DNA of 64,000 nucleotides from DASSUW01 sp963844205. GTDB lineage: Bacteria; Actinomycetota; Thermoleophilia; Solirubrobacterales; Solirubrobacteraceae. Made by a program: the position numbers and the translations under genes. Location of the stretch: contig CAWJNK010000001.1 in NCBI GenBank assembly GCA_963844205.1, forward strand, positions 1 through 64,000, given 5' to 3'. The notes beneath the pieces are model-generated. The model saw only the letters and a list, made by a program, of their open reading frames with translations. It ran no database searches and had not been told where the DNA came from. Below are positions 8,353-16,293 of the stretch, in pieces; within the stretch, counting starts at the first letter, position 1, and every line of letters begins with the position of its first letter.

Positions 8353-8646
8353 ATGTTCGACTGGTACGAGCCAGATGGCCTTAACCGCTGCCCCTCTTGC
8401 GGCGCACCGGTCAAGAACTGGCAGGGCAAGGACGGTCGGTGCATCCTGCTCGTCTTCAGGCAAGGCCACAGGAATCCCGTGGAGCACCGCGTCGACGAAG
8501 ACGCTCGCTCGCCCCTGCCGATCGACGAACGACTCCCGCCGGTTTTCGGGTTCTACGGAGCATGCGCGAACGCGCATTGGCTCGACGCGACCGGCTACTG
8601 CGACGAGTCGGCACTCTGGGTTCGCTCCGAACTCGACGCAGCGTGA
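8353..8646 (+). CDS. Small zinc-ribbon-like hypothetical protein
   Basis: A 97-residue soluble protein, not recognised as a named family. It opens with 'MFDWYEPDG' and a Cys-Pro-x-Cys knuckle (residues about 13-16) with further cysteines near 28, 76 and 87, so a structural zinc site is plausible. The ATG at 8353 is preferred; a GTG six bases upstream (8347) is in frame. GATACT at 8333-8338 is a likely -10, suggesting a leaderless or very short-leader mRNA. It is followed without a gap by a truncated foreign-looking fragment. Confidence 0.65.
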   Translation: MFDWYEPDGLNRCPSCGAPVKNWQGKDGRCILLVFRQGHRNPVEHRVDEDARSPLPIDERLPPVFGFYGACANAHWLDATGYCDESALWVRSELDAA

Positions 8647-9003
8647 AAATTCAAAGTTTCGATTTCGAATGAAGGTGACCGCGACGCTGGACGCGGCAAA
8701 GTGGAAGTCACGCTTCCGTTGTCAATCAGCGATTTGGGCGCGCGGTGGAGCGACCCGAGCGGACGCGCATTGCCCGAGTTTCAGCGTGCAGCGCGCGTTG
8801 GCGACTCCAACGTTCTGATGCGTCCGATTGACGGCGTGGCCCGCGACCTGCCCGAGCGAATGTGGTTCGCGGTCGGGGTGGCGGTGCCCGCCCGCGATGC
8901 CGTGAACGACTATCCGATTCGCATTGCAGTTGCCGCCGAAGGTGCCGAGAGCCAAACCGTCTGCGACTTTCCGTGGAAGGTCGGCGGCAATCCGGGCGTG
9001 TAG
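8647..9003 (+). pseudogene. 3' fragment of an unknown beta-rich protein
   Basis: Directly after the previous stop codon an open frame with no start at its 5' end reads as beta-strand-like protein ('KFKVSISNEGDRD', then 'VEVTLPLSISDLGARW') to TAG 9001-9003, about 118 residues. A GTG at 8701 could restart it but lies inside the conserved-looking region. Codons are less GC-rich at the third position than in neighbours, with runs such as AAAATTCAAAG, which suggests a different origin. The family is not recognised; an Ig-like or sandwich fold is only a guess. It is best read as a gene that lost its 5' part. Confidence 0.45.
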
Positions 9004-9046
9004 CGGCCGGCGTCACCCCTTCCGGTCGTCGGAGGATACGCGCCTT

Positions 9047-9202
9047 TCAATCGCTTGGCGCGACCGGAATCCGGACCCCGGCCGTCTTGGCGGCGGCGGC
9101 GTGAAAAGCGAGTTGTGCATCGGCAAAGCGCGTATTGGCCACATCAAAATCGACACCTTCCACCGACTTTCCGTACAACTGAGCTACGTCGAGAAGGGCA
9201 AT
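9047..9202 (-). pseudogene. C-terminal fragment of an unknown protein
   Basis: On the minus strand, about 51 codons read 'IALLDVAQLYGKSVEGVDFD' and on through an Ala-rich helix to a TGA at 9047-9049, with natural-looking composition and no start codon. Upstream the frame runs into the unrelated YkvA gene. Its codons resemble those of the adjacent fragment at 8647-9003 rather than the host genes. No family could be named. Confidence 0.4.
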
Positions 9203-9219
9203 GGACGGCGATATAAAAC

Positions 9220-9831
9220 TCAGGCGGTGACGGGCTCGTCGCCGCCGCCCTGGGCCGCCTCCCAGGCAATGAAGTCGATGACTTCATTGCGCACGAGGGC
9301 GAGGGCGAACGCGAGGACCGCGGCATCGTCTATCAGGCCGCCCGGAAGGAAATCGGGGATGACGTCGATAGGCGACACGAGGTAGATGAGCGCCAGGACG
9401 ATAATCACCATGCTCTCAAAGGGCACGGCCCGGTATGTGCCGGACGCGTAGGCGCGCACGAGCCGGATGAGCGCTTTGACCTCGTCAAGAATGTCGTTGA
9501 GGGGGCCCTTCGCCTTGGCCTTCCTATCGGCTTCATCGGCGAGCTTCTTCGTCGCCTCCGGGTCGCGCAGCAGGCGCTCTGCGCGATTGCGAGGCTGCTC
9601 GGAGTCCTTCGCCTTCCGCCGGCGAAGGAAGCGCTTGGGCTTGTCGTCTGCGGCTTTCGGAGTCGCTTTCGCCGTCGGGGGTGTGGTGGCGGGGGTCTTC
9701 GGAGTTGTCTTCGCCGTCGCCTTCGGAGTTGTCTTCGCCGTCGCCTTCGGAGTTGTCTTCGCCGTCGCCTTCGGAGTTGTCTTCGCCGTCGGCTTCCTGG
9801 GCTTGTCGCCCGCGGGCTTTCTGCCGGCCAT
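9220..9831 (-). CDS. YkvA/DUF1232 family membrane protein with a repetitive basic N-terminus
   Basis: A 203-residue protein. Its conserved part (about 140-195) is the DUF1232/YkvA hairpin: 'LIYLVSPIDVIPDFLPG' followed by 'DDAAVLAFALALV', with the family's P-x-D-x-I-P-D signature; this is a membrane-associated module of unknown biochemical role. Residues 1-65 are an unusual Lys/Ala/Thr/Pro tail resembling histone-H1-like or RNA/DNA-binding tails, containing KATAKTTP units from a 24-bp tandem repeat. The middle is charged and helical. The ATG at 9831 has GGAGAG upstream. Confidence 0.85.
   Translation of the reverse strand: MAGRKPAGDKPRKPTAKTTPKATAKTTPKATAKTTPKATAKTTPKTPATTPPTAKATPKAADDKPKRFLRRRKAKDSEQPRNRAERLLRDPEATKKLADEADRKAKAKGPLNDILDEVKALIRLVRAYASGTYRAVPFESMVIIVLALIYLVSPIDVIPDFLPGGLIDDAAVLAFALALVRNEVIDFIAWEAAQGGGDEPVTA
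9697..9792 (-). repeat. 24-bp tandem repeat, four units, inside the YkvA gene
   Basis: Four adjoining 24-bp units (9697, 9721, 9745, 9769) differ only in the last base of the last unit, and encode KATAKTTP eight-residue repeats. Near-identity at the DNA level points to recent slippage, so copy number may vary between strains. Confidence 0.9.
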
Positions 9832-9916
9832 CGTCTCTCCAGACGGTTGACGCTAGGTGCGCCACTCGGGCGCAACGTGAGAGGCGAGGGTAAGGCTGAA
9901 CAAGCCAGTAGACAAG

Positions 9917-10682
9917 GTGCCTCGGCGGAGCTTCGGGACGGACCGCGAGCACGCGCTCCAGCAAGCCTCGGTCGTGCTGTTCGCCTACCAGCGCCCTCCT
10001 GACGCGCTTCGGCGTACAGGACGCAGCGGATCGGATCATCGACCGCTACGACCTCACTGGGGGAGGGGCCGATGCGGTCAGGGAGATCTTTTCGCCGGCC
10101 GTCGGTACAAGCACGAGCGTGAGCGTGATCGGGGCCCTGTTCCTGCTCGTTGCCATCCTGAGCTTCAAGCGAGCGATGCAGCGGTTGTTCGAGCAGACCT
10201 GGGAACTGGCTCCGCTGAGCGTCCGCAACACGATCAACGGCTTGCGCTGGGCGGCCGCCCTAGCGGTCTTTCTGCTGGCCAGCGGCTGGATCCACGCCGT
10301 CGTCGGCCGCGGACGCCTGGAGCTGGGCGCATCCTTGCTGATGCTGCCGCCGACCGCCGTCTTCCTCGTCTGGGGCGGCTGGATCCTCAGCGCGAAACGG
10401 ATCGACTGGCAGGACCTGCTGCCCTTCGGGGTGATCGCGTCGATCCTCCTCGCGATCTACTCGGTGGGCGCGACGGTCTATGTGCCGCATCTCTTCAGCA
10501 CCTACGCCAGCCGCTACGGCGTGATCGGCGCGGTCTTCGCGATAATCACTACGTTGTTCTGCGTGACGCTCATCGTCGTCGGCTCAGCGGCGCTCGCACG
10601 CGAGGTCGGCGACGAGCTGGCCGTATTCGCCGCGGCGAACGCCCGCCCTACCACGAGGTCCGCCGCCAATGCGACAACGTGA
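9917..10682 (+). pseudogene. YihY/virulence factor BrkB family membrane protein, frameshifted
   Basis: Two frames together make a YihY-type inner-membrane protein. The first (GTG 9917) gives 'REHALQQASVVLFAYQ'. After a shift near 9990 the second continues 'ALLTRFGVQDAADRII' and runs to TGA at 10682 with several hydrophobic helices ('GALFLLVAILSFKRAMQRLF', then 'LRWAAALAVFLLASGWI'). The FKRAMQR-F-E motif and the following N-T-I-N-G-L-R-W are typical of the family. The gene lacks an intact start-to-stop frame unless the shift is a sequence error. From GTG 10119 only the C-terminal 187 residues would be made. Function of the family is unsettled (once misnamed RNase BN). Confidence 0.7.
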
Positions 10683-11323
10683 TCGGCGAAGCGCAGTCGC
10701 GATGGGGCGCCGCACACGGCTGGATCGACCGCCGCCTCAAGCACGACGAGCCTCGACAACGCTAAGTCCACACGCGCCCGCCCCTTCGCCCGACGCGTGC
10801 TCGACACGCGCCTCGGTGCCGGGGCCAGCGATCGGGGAAGCGCGCAGCCACGACTCGCTACCCCACGCGCAAACAACTGACCGCGATTACCGGAGCCACT
10901 GGGTTAGTCGTTTTGAGCTCTGCGGGAGCAAGATATGAACTGCGCTTCTCCATGCCGGCGGGCCAGGCTCAATGCTCCCGATCGTCAGGAGTCCTTGTGC
11001 TTTCCATGTGTCTCGAGCGCGCTGCCGAGAGAGGATCGTCGCTGGGCTCGCTTGTGCCTTCGCGTGGTAGGGGCGGCGCGGCGTGGCCGCGTCCGGAGTG
11101 TCCCTTTCGCGTGGTTGCAGAAGCGCTCGCGCATAGCCAGCCCAGCGCGCGGAGCAGCGAATTGTTGAGTCAGATCCCGGATCGCGCACGCCGGCGGAGA
11201 AGAGTCCGGTCACCCGGGATCGGTACTCCGATTCGCGTCCCTTCACAGAGCAGATGTCCTGGCGTGCTGTCTGTGCTGCCCTGATGAGGGCGCCCACAGA
11301 AGGGTGCGGCCGAAAACCATGGG

Positions 11324-11424
11324 CCGGCCCCAGCCACTCCGCACGATGCGGGAACCACAGCGGCTCGACGGCGCCTCCAAGATCGAGCAGCTCGCCGAGC
11401 GTGCCGCGAGCTTCGGCCAGCCGG
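11324..11424 (+). repeat. dnaE leader/5'-end duplicate, copy A
   Basis: Bases 11324-11363 match the region upstream of dnaE starting at 19054, and 11364-11424 match dnaE codons at 19180-19240 with three mismatches in 61 bp. The intervening 86 bp, with the dnaE -10 element and start codon, are missing. The left part holds a CCGCA-CGA-TGCGG palindrome. The antisense integrase tail begins 14 bp to the right. Confidence 0.88.
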
Positions 11425-11437
11425 TCGGCCCGGTCGA

Positions 11438-11506
11438 TCAGAGCCGCTGTGTGGCGCTGACGGGGACCGTCGGCGCTCGGCGGGCGTGCACGGTCTCGAT
11501 GATCAC
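11438..11506 (-). pseudogene. Integrase C-terminal tail (fragment)
   Basis: The minus strand encodes VIIETVHARRAPTVPVSAT and a stop shortly after (TGA, complement of 11438-11440). This matches the last residues of the integrase relic at 3510-3968 (IIETVHARRQPMIPVS). Nothing upstream on the minus strand continues the integrase; the methyltransferase gene starts at 11654 on the other strand. It is a remnant only. Confidence 0.7.
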
Positions 11507-11653
11507 GCCGCGAGGGGAGATTGACCCCGCTCGCCGACGCGCCGCGAGCGACGGCGGTCGAGGCTCTCCTCGGGGGCGCTTGCTTGGGAGTGGTCGCCCG
11601 AGCTGGTCTGTAGTCCGCGGCACAGCGAAACCGTTCATGCAACGCTTCCGACA

Positions 11654-12448
11654 GTGGCTGATCAGATCGATTTCGACGAACGCACCGCGGCACAGCTCGA
11701 GGTCGTCTACCGCACGCGTGACATCAAACGGCGGCGCGCGCTCGCCCAGGAAGCACTGGCTTCCCAGCCCGGCGACGAGGTGCTTGACGTCGGCTGCGGG
11801 CCTGGGTTCTACGTCGTTGACATCCTCGACGTCGTCGGAGAGAACGGTGTGGTCACCGGCGTGGACGCGAGCGCGGCGATGCTCGCCATCGCCGGCCGGA
11901 AGGCCGGCGACCGGCCGAACGTCCGTCTGCTCGAGGGCGAGGCGACGAAGCTCCCACTCGGCGACGCGTCCGTCGACCGCGCGATCTCCGTCCAGGTCTT
12001 CGAGTACCTCAGCGACGTCGACGCTGCGCTCGCCGAACTGATGCGCGTTGTCCGGCCCGGTGGCCGCGTCGTCATCTGGGACATCGATTGGTCGACGCTG
12101 TCGTGGCATTCCTCCGACGCCGAACGGATGCGCCGCATGGTCGGGGCCTGGGACCGTCATCTCGCCGACCCGGTCCTGCCCCGAACGCTCGTCGCAACCC
12201 TTCGGCGCGCCGGCTTCACGGACGTCCGCCGCGACGCCCATCCGTTCACCGCCGAGACGATGGACCCCGAGGCGTTCGGCGGCTACATGCCTGCACTCAT
12301 CCGCCAATACCTCGGCGGCCTCGACGACATTGACCAGGCCGAGGCCGACGCCTGGCTCGCCGACCTGAAGGCGCTCGACGCCGGCGGTGCCTATTCGTTC
12401 GCCGTTCTGCAGTTCTGTTTCACCGCCACTCGGCCGGCCATTCCTTGA
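11654..12448 (+). CDS. Class I SAM-dependent methyltransferase
   Basis: A 264-residue cytosolic methyltransferase of the Methyltransf_11/UbiE-like group. Motif I, 'VLDVGCGPGFYVVDI', binds AdoMet (about residues 43-57); motif II, 'GVDASAAMLAIA', supplies the ribose-binding acid; motif III is 'RVVRPGGRVVIWDID' (about 131-145). The acceptor is unknown; the gene is alone next to integrase debris, which suggests acquired small-molecule modification. The start GTG at 11654 begins at the family's usual N-terminus ('DFDERTAAQLEVVY'). Confidence 0.9.
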   Translation: MADQIDFDERTAAQLEVVYRTRDIKRRRALAQEALASQPGDEVLDVGCGPGFYVVDILDVVGENGVVTGVDASAAMLAIAGRKAGDRPNVRLLEGEATKLPLGDASVDRAISVQVFEYLSDVDAALAELMRVVRPGGRVVIWDIDWSTLSWHSSDAERMRRMVGAWDRHLADPVLPRTLVATLRRAGFTDVRRDAHPFTAETMDPEAFGGYMPALIRQYLGGLDDIDQAEADAWLADLKALDAGGAYSFAVLQFCFTATRPAIP

Positions 12449-12459
12449 TTCGAGCCCGG

Positions 12460-13107
12460 TCACTGCTGCATCCGTGGATCGTGCGTGGGGTCGGCGTACA
12501 TGGGAGGGCAACCGTGATCGATGGCTTCGGGGCGCAGTTCGTAGTGCCACGGTTCGTTGCCGTAGATCTGGCACAACCCGTACTTGGCGCCGTGTTCGGA
12601 CAGCCACGCGATGGCATCGGAGGGCCCGATGTCGACCGCGTCCCCCGACACATGCGGGGACGTCTCGGGGGTGGCCACCCATCGGGCAGCTTCCGCTTCT
12701 GAGCCGTACTTCGAGATCGCCTCATGGAGGAGTTGTTCCTGGTACTCCGGGGAACGCCAGCCGCTTGTGACGTAGAACGCGACCCCGTCGTACGCGGCAT
12801 CAGTGGCAGCTCGGCTCAGCGCACCGACGAGAGCCCGATCAAGGTTGCCGACACCCCGGATCGTGGTCGGAGACCGTCGTGGCGTCCGGACGGCATCGTC
12901 AGGCGCCCCAGGCGCACCACGGTGCTCACGGCGAAGGACGTCGATCGATGATGCGGCCGTCGAGGACGAGGACGCCAGCGACTGGTAGCCGAGGGCTGCG
13001 GCGATCGCCGCGACGACGACGAGCAGGCCGGCGAAAGGGATCCTGCGAATCCGAATCCGACGCGTCGTTGTTCGTGCTGGCCGGCGGTGGGTCACGCCTC
13101 CAGTCAA
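12460..13107 (-). CDS. vanY: D-Ala-D-Ala carboxypeptidase, VanY-like (peptidase M15B)
   Basis: A 215-residue membrane-anchored zinc carboxypeptidase that would remove the terminal D-Ala from peptidoglycan precursors outside the membrane. A basic N-terminus and one hydrophobic helix (about 24-45) act as signal anchor. The M15 motifs are intact: 'SGWRSPEYQ' (115-123, substrate-binding Arg), 'SPHVSGDAVDI' (150-160, zinc His152 and Asp159) and 'EPWHYE' (185-190, catalytic Glu and zinc His188). It is divergent from a VanR/VanS-like two-component pair, the arrangement of glycopeptide-sensing modules. Whether it confers resistance is not shown by sequence. Confidence 0.88.
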   Translation of the reverse strand: MTGGVTHRRPARTTTRRIRIRRIPFAGLLVVVAAIAAALGYQSLASSSSTAASSIDVLRREHRGAPGAPDDAVRTPRRSPTTIRGVGNLDRALVGALSRAATDAAYDGVAFYVTSGWRSPEYQEQLLHEAISKYGSEAEAARWVATPETSPHVSGDAVDIGPSDAIAWLSEHGAKYGLCQIYGNEPWHYELRPEAIDHGCPPMYADPTHDPRMQQ

Positions 13108-13128
13108 GGCAGCGTGGTGTTGCCAGCA

Positions 13129-13148
13129 CGTATGCGGTTTTCGATACG
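13129..13148. promoter_or_regulatory. Inverted repeat in the vanY / response-regulator intergenic region
   Basis: CGTAT (13129-13133) and ATACG (13144-13148) form an inverted repeat with a 10-bp spacer in the 73-bp divergent promoter region; TATGCG also recurs 24 bp apart. It is a possible autoregulatory site for the adjacent response regulator, weakly supported. Confidence 0.3.
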
Positions 13149-13168
13149 CCGACGATATGCGCCGGCCC

Positions 13169-13174
13169 TAGCAT
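13169..13174 (+). promoter_or_regulatory. -10 element TAGCAT of the two-component operon
   Basis: TAGCAT lies six bases before the ATG at 13181 with no ribosome site, predicting a leaderless mRNA. Confidence 0.5.
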
Positions 13175-13180
13175 CCGAGC

Positions 13181-13876
13181 ATGCGCGTCTTGATCGTCGA
13201 GGACGAGCCGTATATGGCGGAAGCCATCCGCGATGGCCTACGCCTGGAAGCGATCGCGGCAGACATCGCGGGTGACGGCGCCACTGCTCTGGATCTGCTG
13301 AACGTCAACGCCTACGACATCGCCGTCCTGGACCGAGACATCCCCGGGCCCTCCGGTGACGAGATCGCGAAACGCATCGTCGCCTCCGGCAGCGGCATGC
13401 CGATCCTCATGCTCACCGCTGCCGACCGTCTCGACGACAAGGCCTCCGGGTTCGGGCTCGGCGCCGATGACTACCTCACGAAGCCCTTCGAGCTCCAAGA
13501 ACTCGTGCTCAGGCTCAGAGCCCTCGACCGCAGGCGCGCCCACAACAGGCCACCCGTGCGAGAGATCGCAGGCCTGCGGCTGGATCCGTTCCGCCGCGAG
13601 GTCTACCGCGACGGCCGCTACGTCGCGCTGACCCGCAAGCAGTTCGCAGTGCTCGAAGTCCTCGTCGCTGCCGAAGGCGGCGTCGTCAGCGCCGAAGCAC
13701 TCTTAGAGCGAGCATGGGATGAGCACGCCAACCCGTTCACCAACGCCGTGCGCATCACGGTCTCGGCACTGCGCAAACGGCTCGGCGAGCCCTGGATCAT
13801 CGCCACCGTGGCCGGCGCCGGGTATCGCATCGACACGCAACAGGACACCGGGCGCGAGGGAGGAGAGCGTGGATAG
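13181..13876 (+). CDS. OmpR/PhoB-family response regulator, VanR-like
   Basis: A 231-residue cytosolic transcription factor. The receiver domain (1-115) has the acidic pocket Glu7/Asp8, phospho-acceptor Asp51 in 'AVLDRDIPG', Thr79 and Lys101 in 'LTKPF'. A winged-helix DNA-binding domain follows (about 130-222), ending with the typical 'TVAGAGYRI'. Its gene overlaps the kinase gene by 8 bp, so the two are translationally coupled. Position opposite a VanY-like carboxypeptidase suggests control of cell-wall precursor trimming. Confidence 0.92.
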   Translation: MRVLIVEDEPYMAEAIRDGLRLEAIAADIAGDGATALDLLNVNAYDIAVLDRDIPGPSGDEIAKRIVASGSGMPILMLTAADRLDDKASGFGLGADDYLTKPFELQELVLRLRALDRRRAHNRPPVREIAGLRLDPFRREVYRDGRYVALTRKQFAVLEVLVAAEGGVVSAEALLERAWDEHANPFTNAVRITVSALRKRLGEPWIIATVAGAGYRIDTQQDTGREGGERG

Positions 13877-14960
13877 AGCCCCTGGTTTGAGCGTTCGCCT
13901 CAAACTCACCCTCAGCTACGCCGGGTTCCTCATGCTCGCAGGTGCGTTGCTGCTCGCCGTCGTGTGGGTGTTCCTGCTGCGCTACGTCCCCGACCGTGCG
14001 GTCCTAGTCGGACCCGGCCCCTTCATTCCGACCCGCTCCGACCTCCTCCGCGCTTTCGCTCCGAAGGCGGCGATCATGTTGGCGTTCCTGCTCGTGTTCG
14101 GTCTTCTGGGAGGGTGGCTTCTCGCCGGCCAGATGCTCGCCCCGCTGACCCGCATCAAAAACGCCGCACGCATGGCCGCAAGCGGATCGCTCTCCCACCG
14201 GATCCAGTTGGAAGGCCGCAGAGATGAGTTCCGCGAACTCTCCGACGCCTTCGACAGCATGCTCGCACGGCTCGAAGCACAAGTCGCCGAACAGCAGAGA
14301 TTCGCAGCCAACGCCTCCCACGAGCTGCGCACCCCGCTGGCGGTCACGCAGACACTTCTCGATGTGGCCCGCAATGATCCGAACCGCGACAACGGCGAGC
14401 TCGTCGACCGCCTCCACGTCGTCAACACCCGAGCGATCGACCTCACCGAAGCATTGCTCCTGCTCAGCCGCGCCGACCAGCGGTCGTTCGCCCGAGAACA
14501 CGCCGACCTGTCCCTCATAGCCGAAGAAGCGACCGAAACGCTCCTCCCCGTCGCAGAACAACGCGGCGTCACCATCGAGACCTCCGGCGACATCACCCCC
14601 ACCGTCGGCTCACCCGCCCTCCTGCTGCAGATGACGACGAACCTCGTGCACAACGCCATCGTCCACAACCTGTCTGAAGAGGGCACCGTGTGGGTCACGA
14701 CCAGCGCTCACGCCGAGAGCGTGGTGCTCACCGTCGAGAACACCGGCGGGACGCTCACGCCACAGTTGGTTTCCACGCTTGCCGAGCCGTTTCTTCGCGG
14801 CACCGAACGCATACGCACCGACCACGCGGGCGTCGGCCTCGGCCTGGCCATCGTCAAGAGCATCGCCCAAGCACACGACGGAACGCTCACCCTCACCCCC
14901 CGGGCCGCTGGGGGGCTCTGCGTCGCGGTGCAACTACCCCGCCGCGCCAGCGCACACTGA
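13869..14960 (+). CDS. Sensor histidine kinase, VanS-like
   Basis: A 363-residue membrane sensor. Two transmembrane helices (about 15-38 and 68-88) flank a short ~28-residue extracytoplasmic loop, so ligand sensing is probably in or at the membrane. A HAMP linker follows (89-142), then a HisKA domain with His151 in 'ASHELRTPL' and an HATPase_c domain with the N-box near 258, a D-H-A-G-V-G-L-G-L glycine box near 320 and a C-terminal strand. The GTG at 13869 lies inside the regulator gene and has GGAGAG just upstream. It phosphorylates the adjacent VanR-like regulator by inference from the operon. Confidence 0.9.
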   Translation: MDRAPGLSVRLKLTLSYAGFLMLAGALLLAVVWVFLLRYVPDRAVLVGPGPFIPTRSDLLRAFAPKAAIMLAFLLVFGLLGGWLLAGQMLAPLTRIKNAARMAASGSLSHRIQLEGRRDEFRELSDAFDSMLARLEAQVAEQQRFAANASHELRTPLAVTQTLLDVARNDPNRDNGELVDRLHVVNTRAIDLTEALLLLSRADQRSFAREHADLSLIAEEATETLLPVAEQRGVTIETSGDITPTVGSPALLLQMTTNLVHNAIVHNLSEEGTVWVTTSAHAESVVLTVENTGGTLTPQLVSTLAEPFLRGTERIRTDHAGVGLGLAIVKSIAQAHDGTLTLTPRAAGGLCVAVQLPRRASAH

Positions 14961-15119
14961 CAGATGTCGATCATCGCGATTCCCGGCGGCCTGCGAGCCG
15001 GGTCCCTTGGTGACCCGCTGCCGTAGCCGGACGGTTGCGAGCTGAGTGTCGCTTAGCACGACCCGGAGCCCTCTCAGACTCGCGTCTGCCCGAAGCAGCG
15101 CCGCTCGTGGTCGCGTGGA

Positions 15120-16193
15120 TTAGGCGCACAGGGCCGAGTCCGCAACGCGCTCGGCCTCGGCTCCCGCCGCGCCTGATGTCGCGACCACGACGACGGTCCG
15201 CTTCTTGTCCGGGAGCGTCCATGCGTCGATGACGTAGCCGGGGTTCTCTCCCACCTGTCCCCAGGCCGTGCCGCATGGAAGCGGATGGACGACCAAGCCG
15301 AGACCGTAGTCCTCACCTTCGACGTTCGCGTGAACCTTCTCCATCGCCTTCGTGTGCTGGGAGTCAAGGATCTTCCCAGCGGTGAGCAAGTCCAGGAACC
15401 GCGCGATGTCATCCGCGGACGACACCACACCGGCCGCTGCAGAGGGGTTCTCCGGGTCGCCGATCGTGACGTCCTGGTCGCCGTCATACCCGCGGGCCGT
15501 CGGCGTGCCCCCGAGCGTGGTGCGCCCAAGCCCTGCAGGCTGCAGAACGCGCTGCGTCAAAAGTTCATCCAGCGACGCGTGGCCGGCACGTTCGAGGACG
15601 AGCTGAAGCAGCGCGTAGTTGGTGTTTGAGCGCTCGCCCTGCGATCCCGGCTCGAAATCCAGCGGTTGCTTCGCAATCAGATCGACCAGAGCCTTGGGTC
15701 GCAACACTCCTGGTCCCGGAAACGCGGGTGAATCCTCGTAATTCGGCAGCCCGCTGCTCATCGATAACAGCTGCTCGATCGTGATGTGGCGACCTTCGGG
15801 AAGCAGGCCTGGGAGCCACTTCTCCACCGTGTCATCAAGCCGAAGCGAACCGTCTTGTACAAGGGAGAGCGCTGCGGCGGCCACCAGCGCCTTGCTAACG
15901 CTGGCGATCATCACCGTGTCCTCCGCCGTCATCGCGCGCTCGGGATTCCGCGCCGCATCTCCGATGGCCAGCGTCTTTCGATCGGTTCCGTCCCGGACAC
16001 TGACAATGACCCCGGGCGCGAGGGCGGCCAAGGCCTCGGCCTGCTTGCGCACCGTCTCGATGCGAGAAGCGAATCCGGCCGCTGCGGACGTCGTCTTCGA
16101 GGAATCTGGATGCGACTCCGGGGCCCCGCTACCGCAGGAGCCGAGGATCAACGAAGAACCAACCAGCATGGCGGCGATCGACCGCTGCTGCAC
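15120..16193 (-). CDS. Beta-lactamase-fold serine hydrolase lipoprotein (class C-like)
   Basis: A 357-residue secreted lipoprotein: signal peptide with lipobox 'LILGSC', so Cys20 is lipidated. The mature part has the beta-lactamase/D-alanyl-D-alanine carboxypeptidase fold with the nucleophile motif S98-V-S-K101. The second and third motifs are unusual. Where relatives have Tyr-x-Asn this protein has Arg188-Ser-Asn190 ('ERSNTNY'), and the H-x-G motif is replaced by Gln313-Val-Gly. It may therefore have an altered mechanism or be non-catalytic. Length is normal for the family. It is monocistronic. The substrate could be peptidoglycan peptides or an ester. Confidence 0.82.
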   Translation of the reverse strand: MQQRSIAAMLVGSSLILGSCGSGAPESHPDSSKTTSAAAGFASRIETVRKQAEALAALAPGVIVSVRDGTDRKTLAIGDAARNPERAMTAEDTVMIASVSKALVAAAALSLVQDGSLRLDDTVEKWLPGLLPEGRHITIEQLLSMSSGLPNYEDSPAFPGPGVLRPKALVDLIAKQPLDFEPGSQGERSNTNYALLQLVLERAGHASLDELLTQRVLQPAGLGRTTLGGTPTARGYDGDQDVTIGDPENPSAAAGVVSSADDIARFLDLLTAGKILDSQHTKAMEKVHANVEGEDYGLGLVVHPLPCGTAWGQVGENPGYVIDAWTLPDKKRTVVVVATSGAAGAEAERVADSALCA

Positions 16194-16293
16194 GCAGCAA
16201 CGCTACCTCGTCGAAATCAGCCGAGCAACGACCGGTCCGCACCGCTGCTTCCGCGCGAAAGGGGTAGTGAAGCTCCCGATTTCCTGGGACGGA

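Larger units (their letters stand above)
10683..11653. other. Gene-poor 971 bp with recombination debris
   Basis: It contains a duplicated fragment of the dnaE leader and 5' end (11324-11424) and an antisense integrase tail (11438-11506), listed separately. An ORF at 10935-11168 with two Cys-x-x-Cys-like pairs was judged too weak to call. Nothing else is assignable. Confidence 0.6.

Noticed and set aside
10935..11168. Cys-rich 77-codon ORF
   Set aside because: The two cysteine pairs are not matched by sensible surrounding sequence, the rest is Arg-rich like a shadow frame, and no convincing start signal was found.
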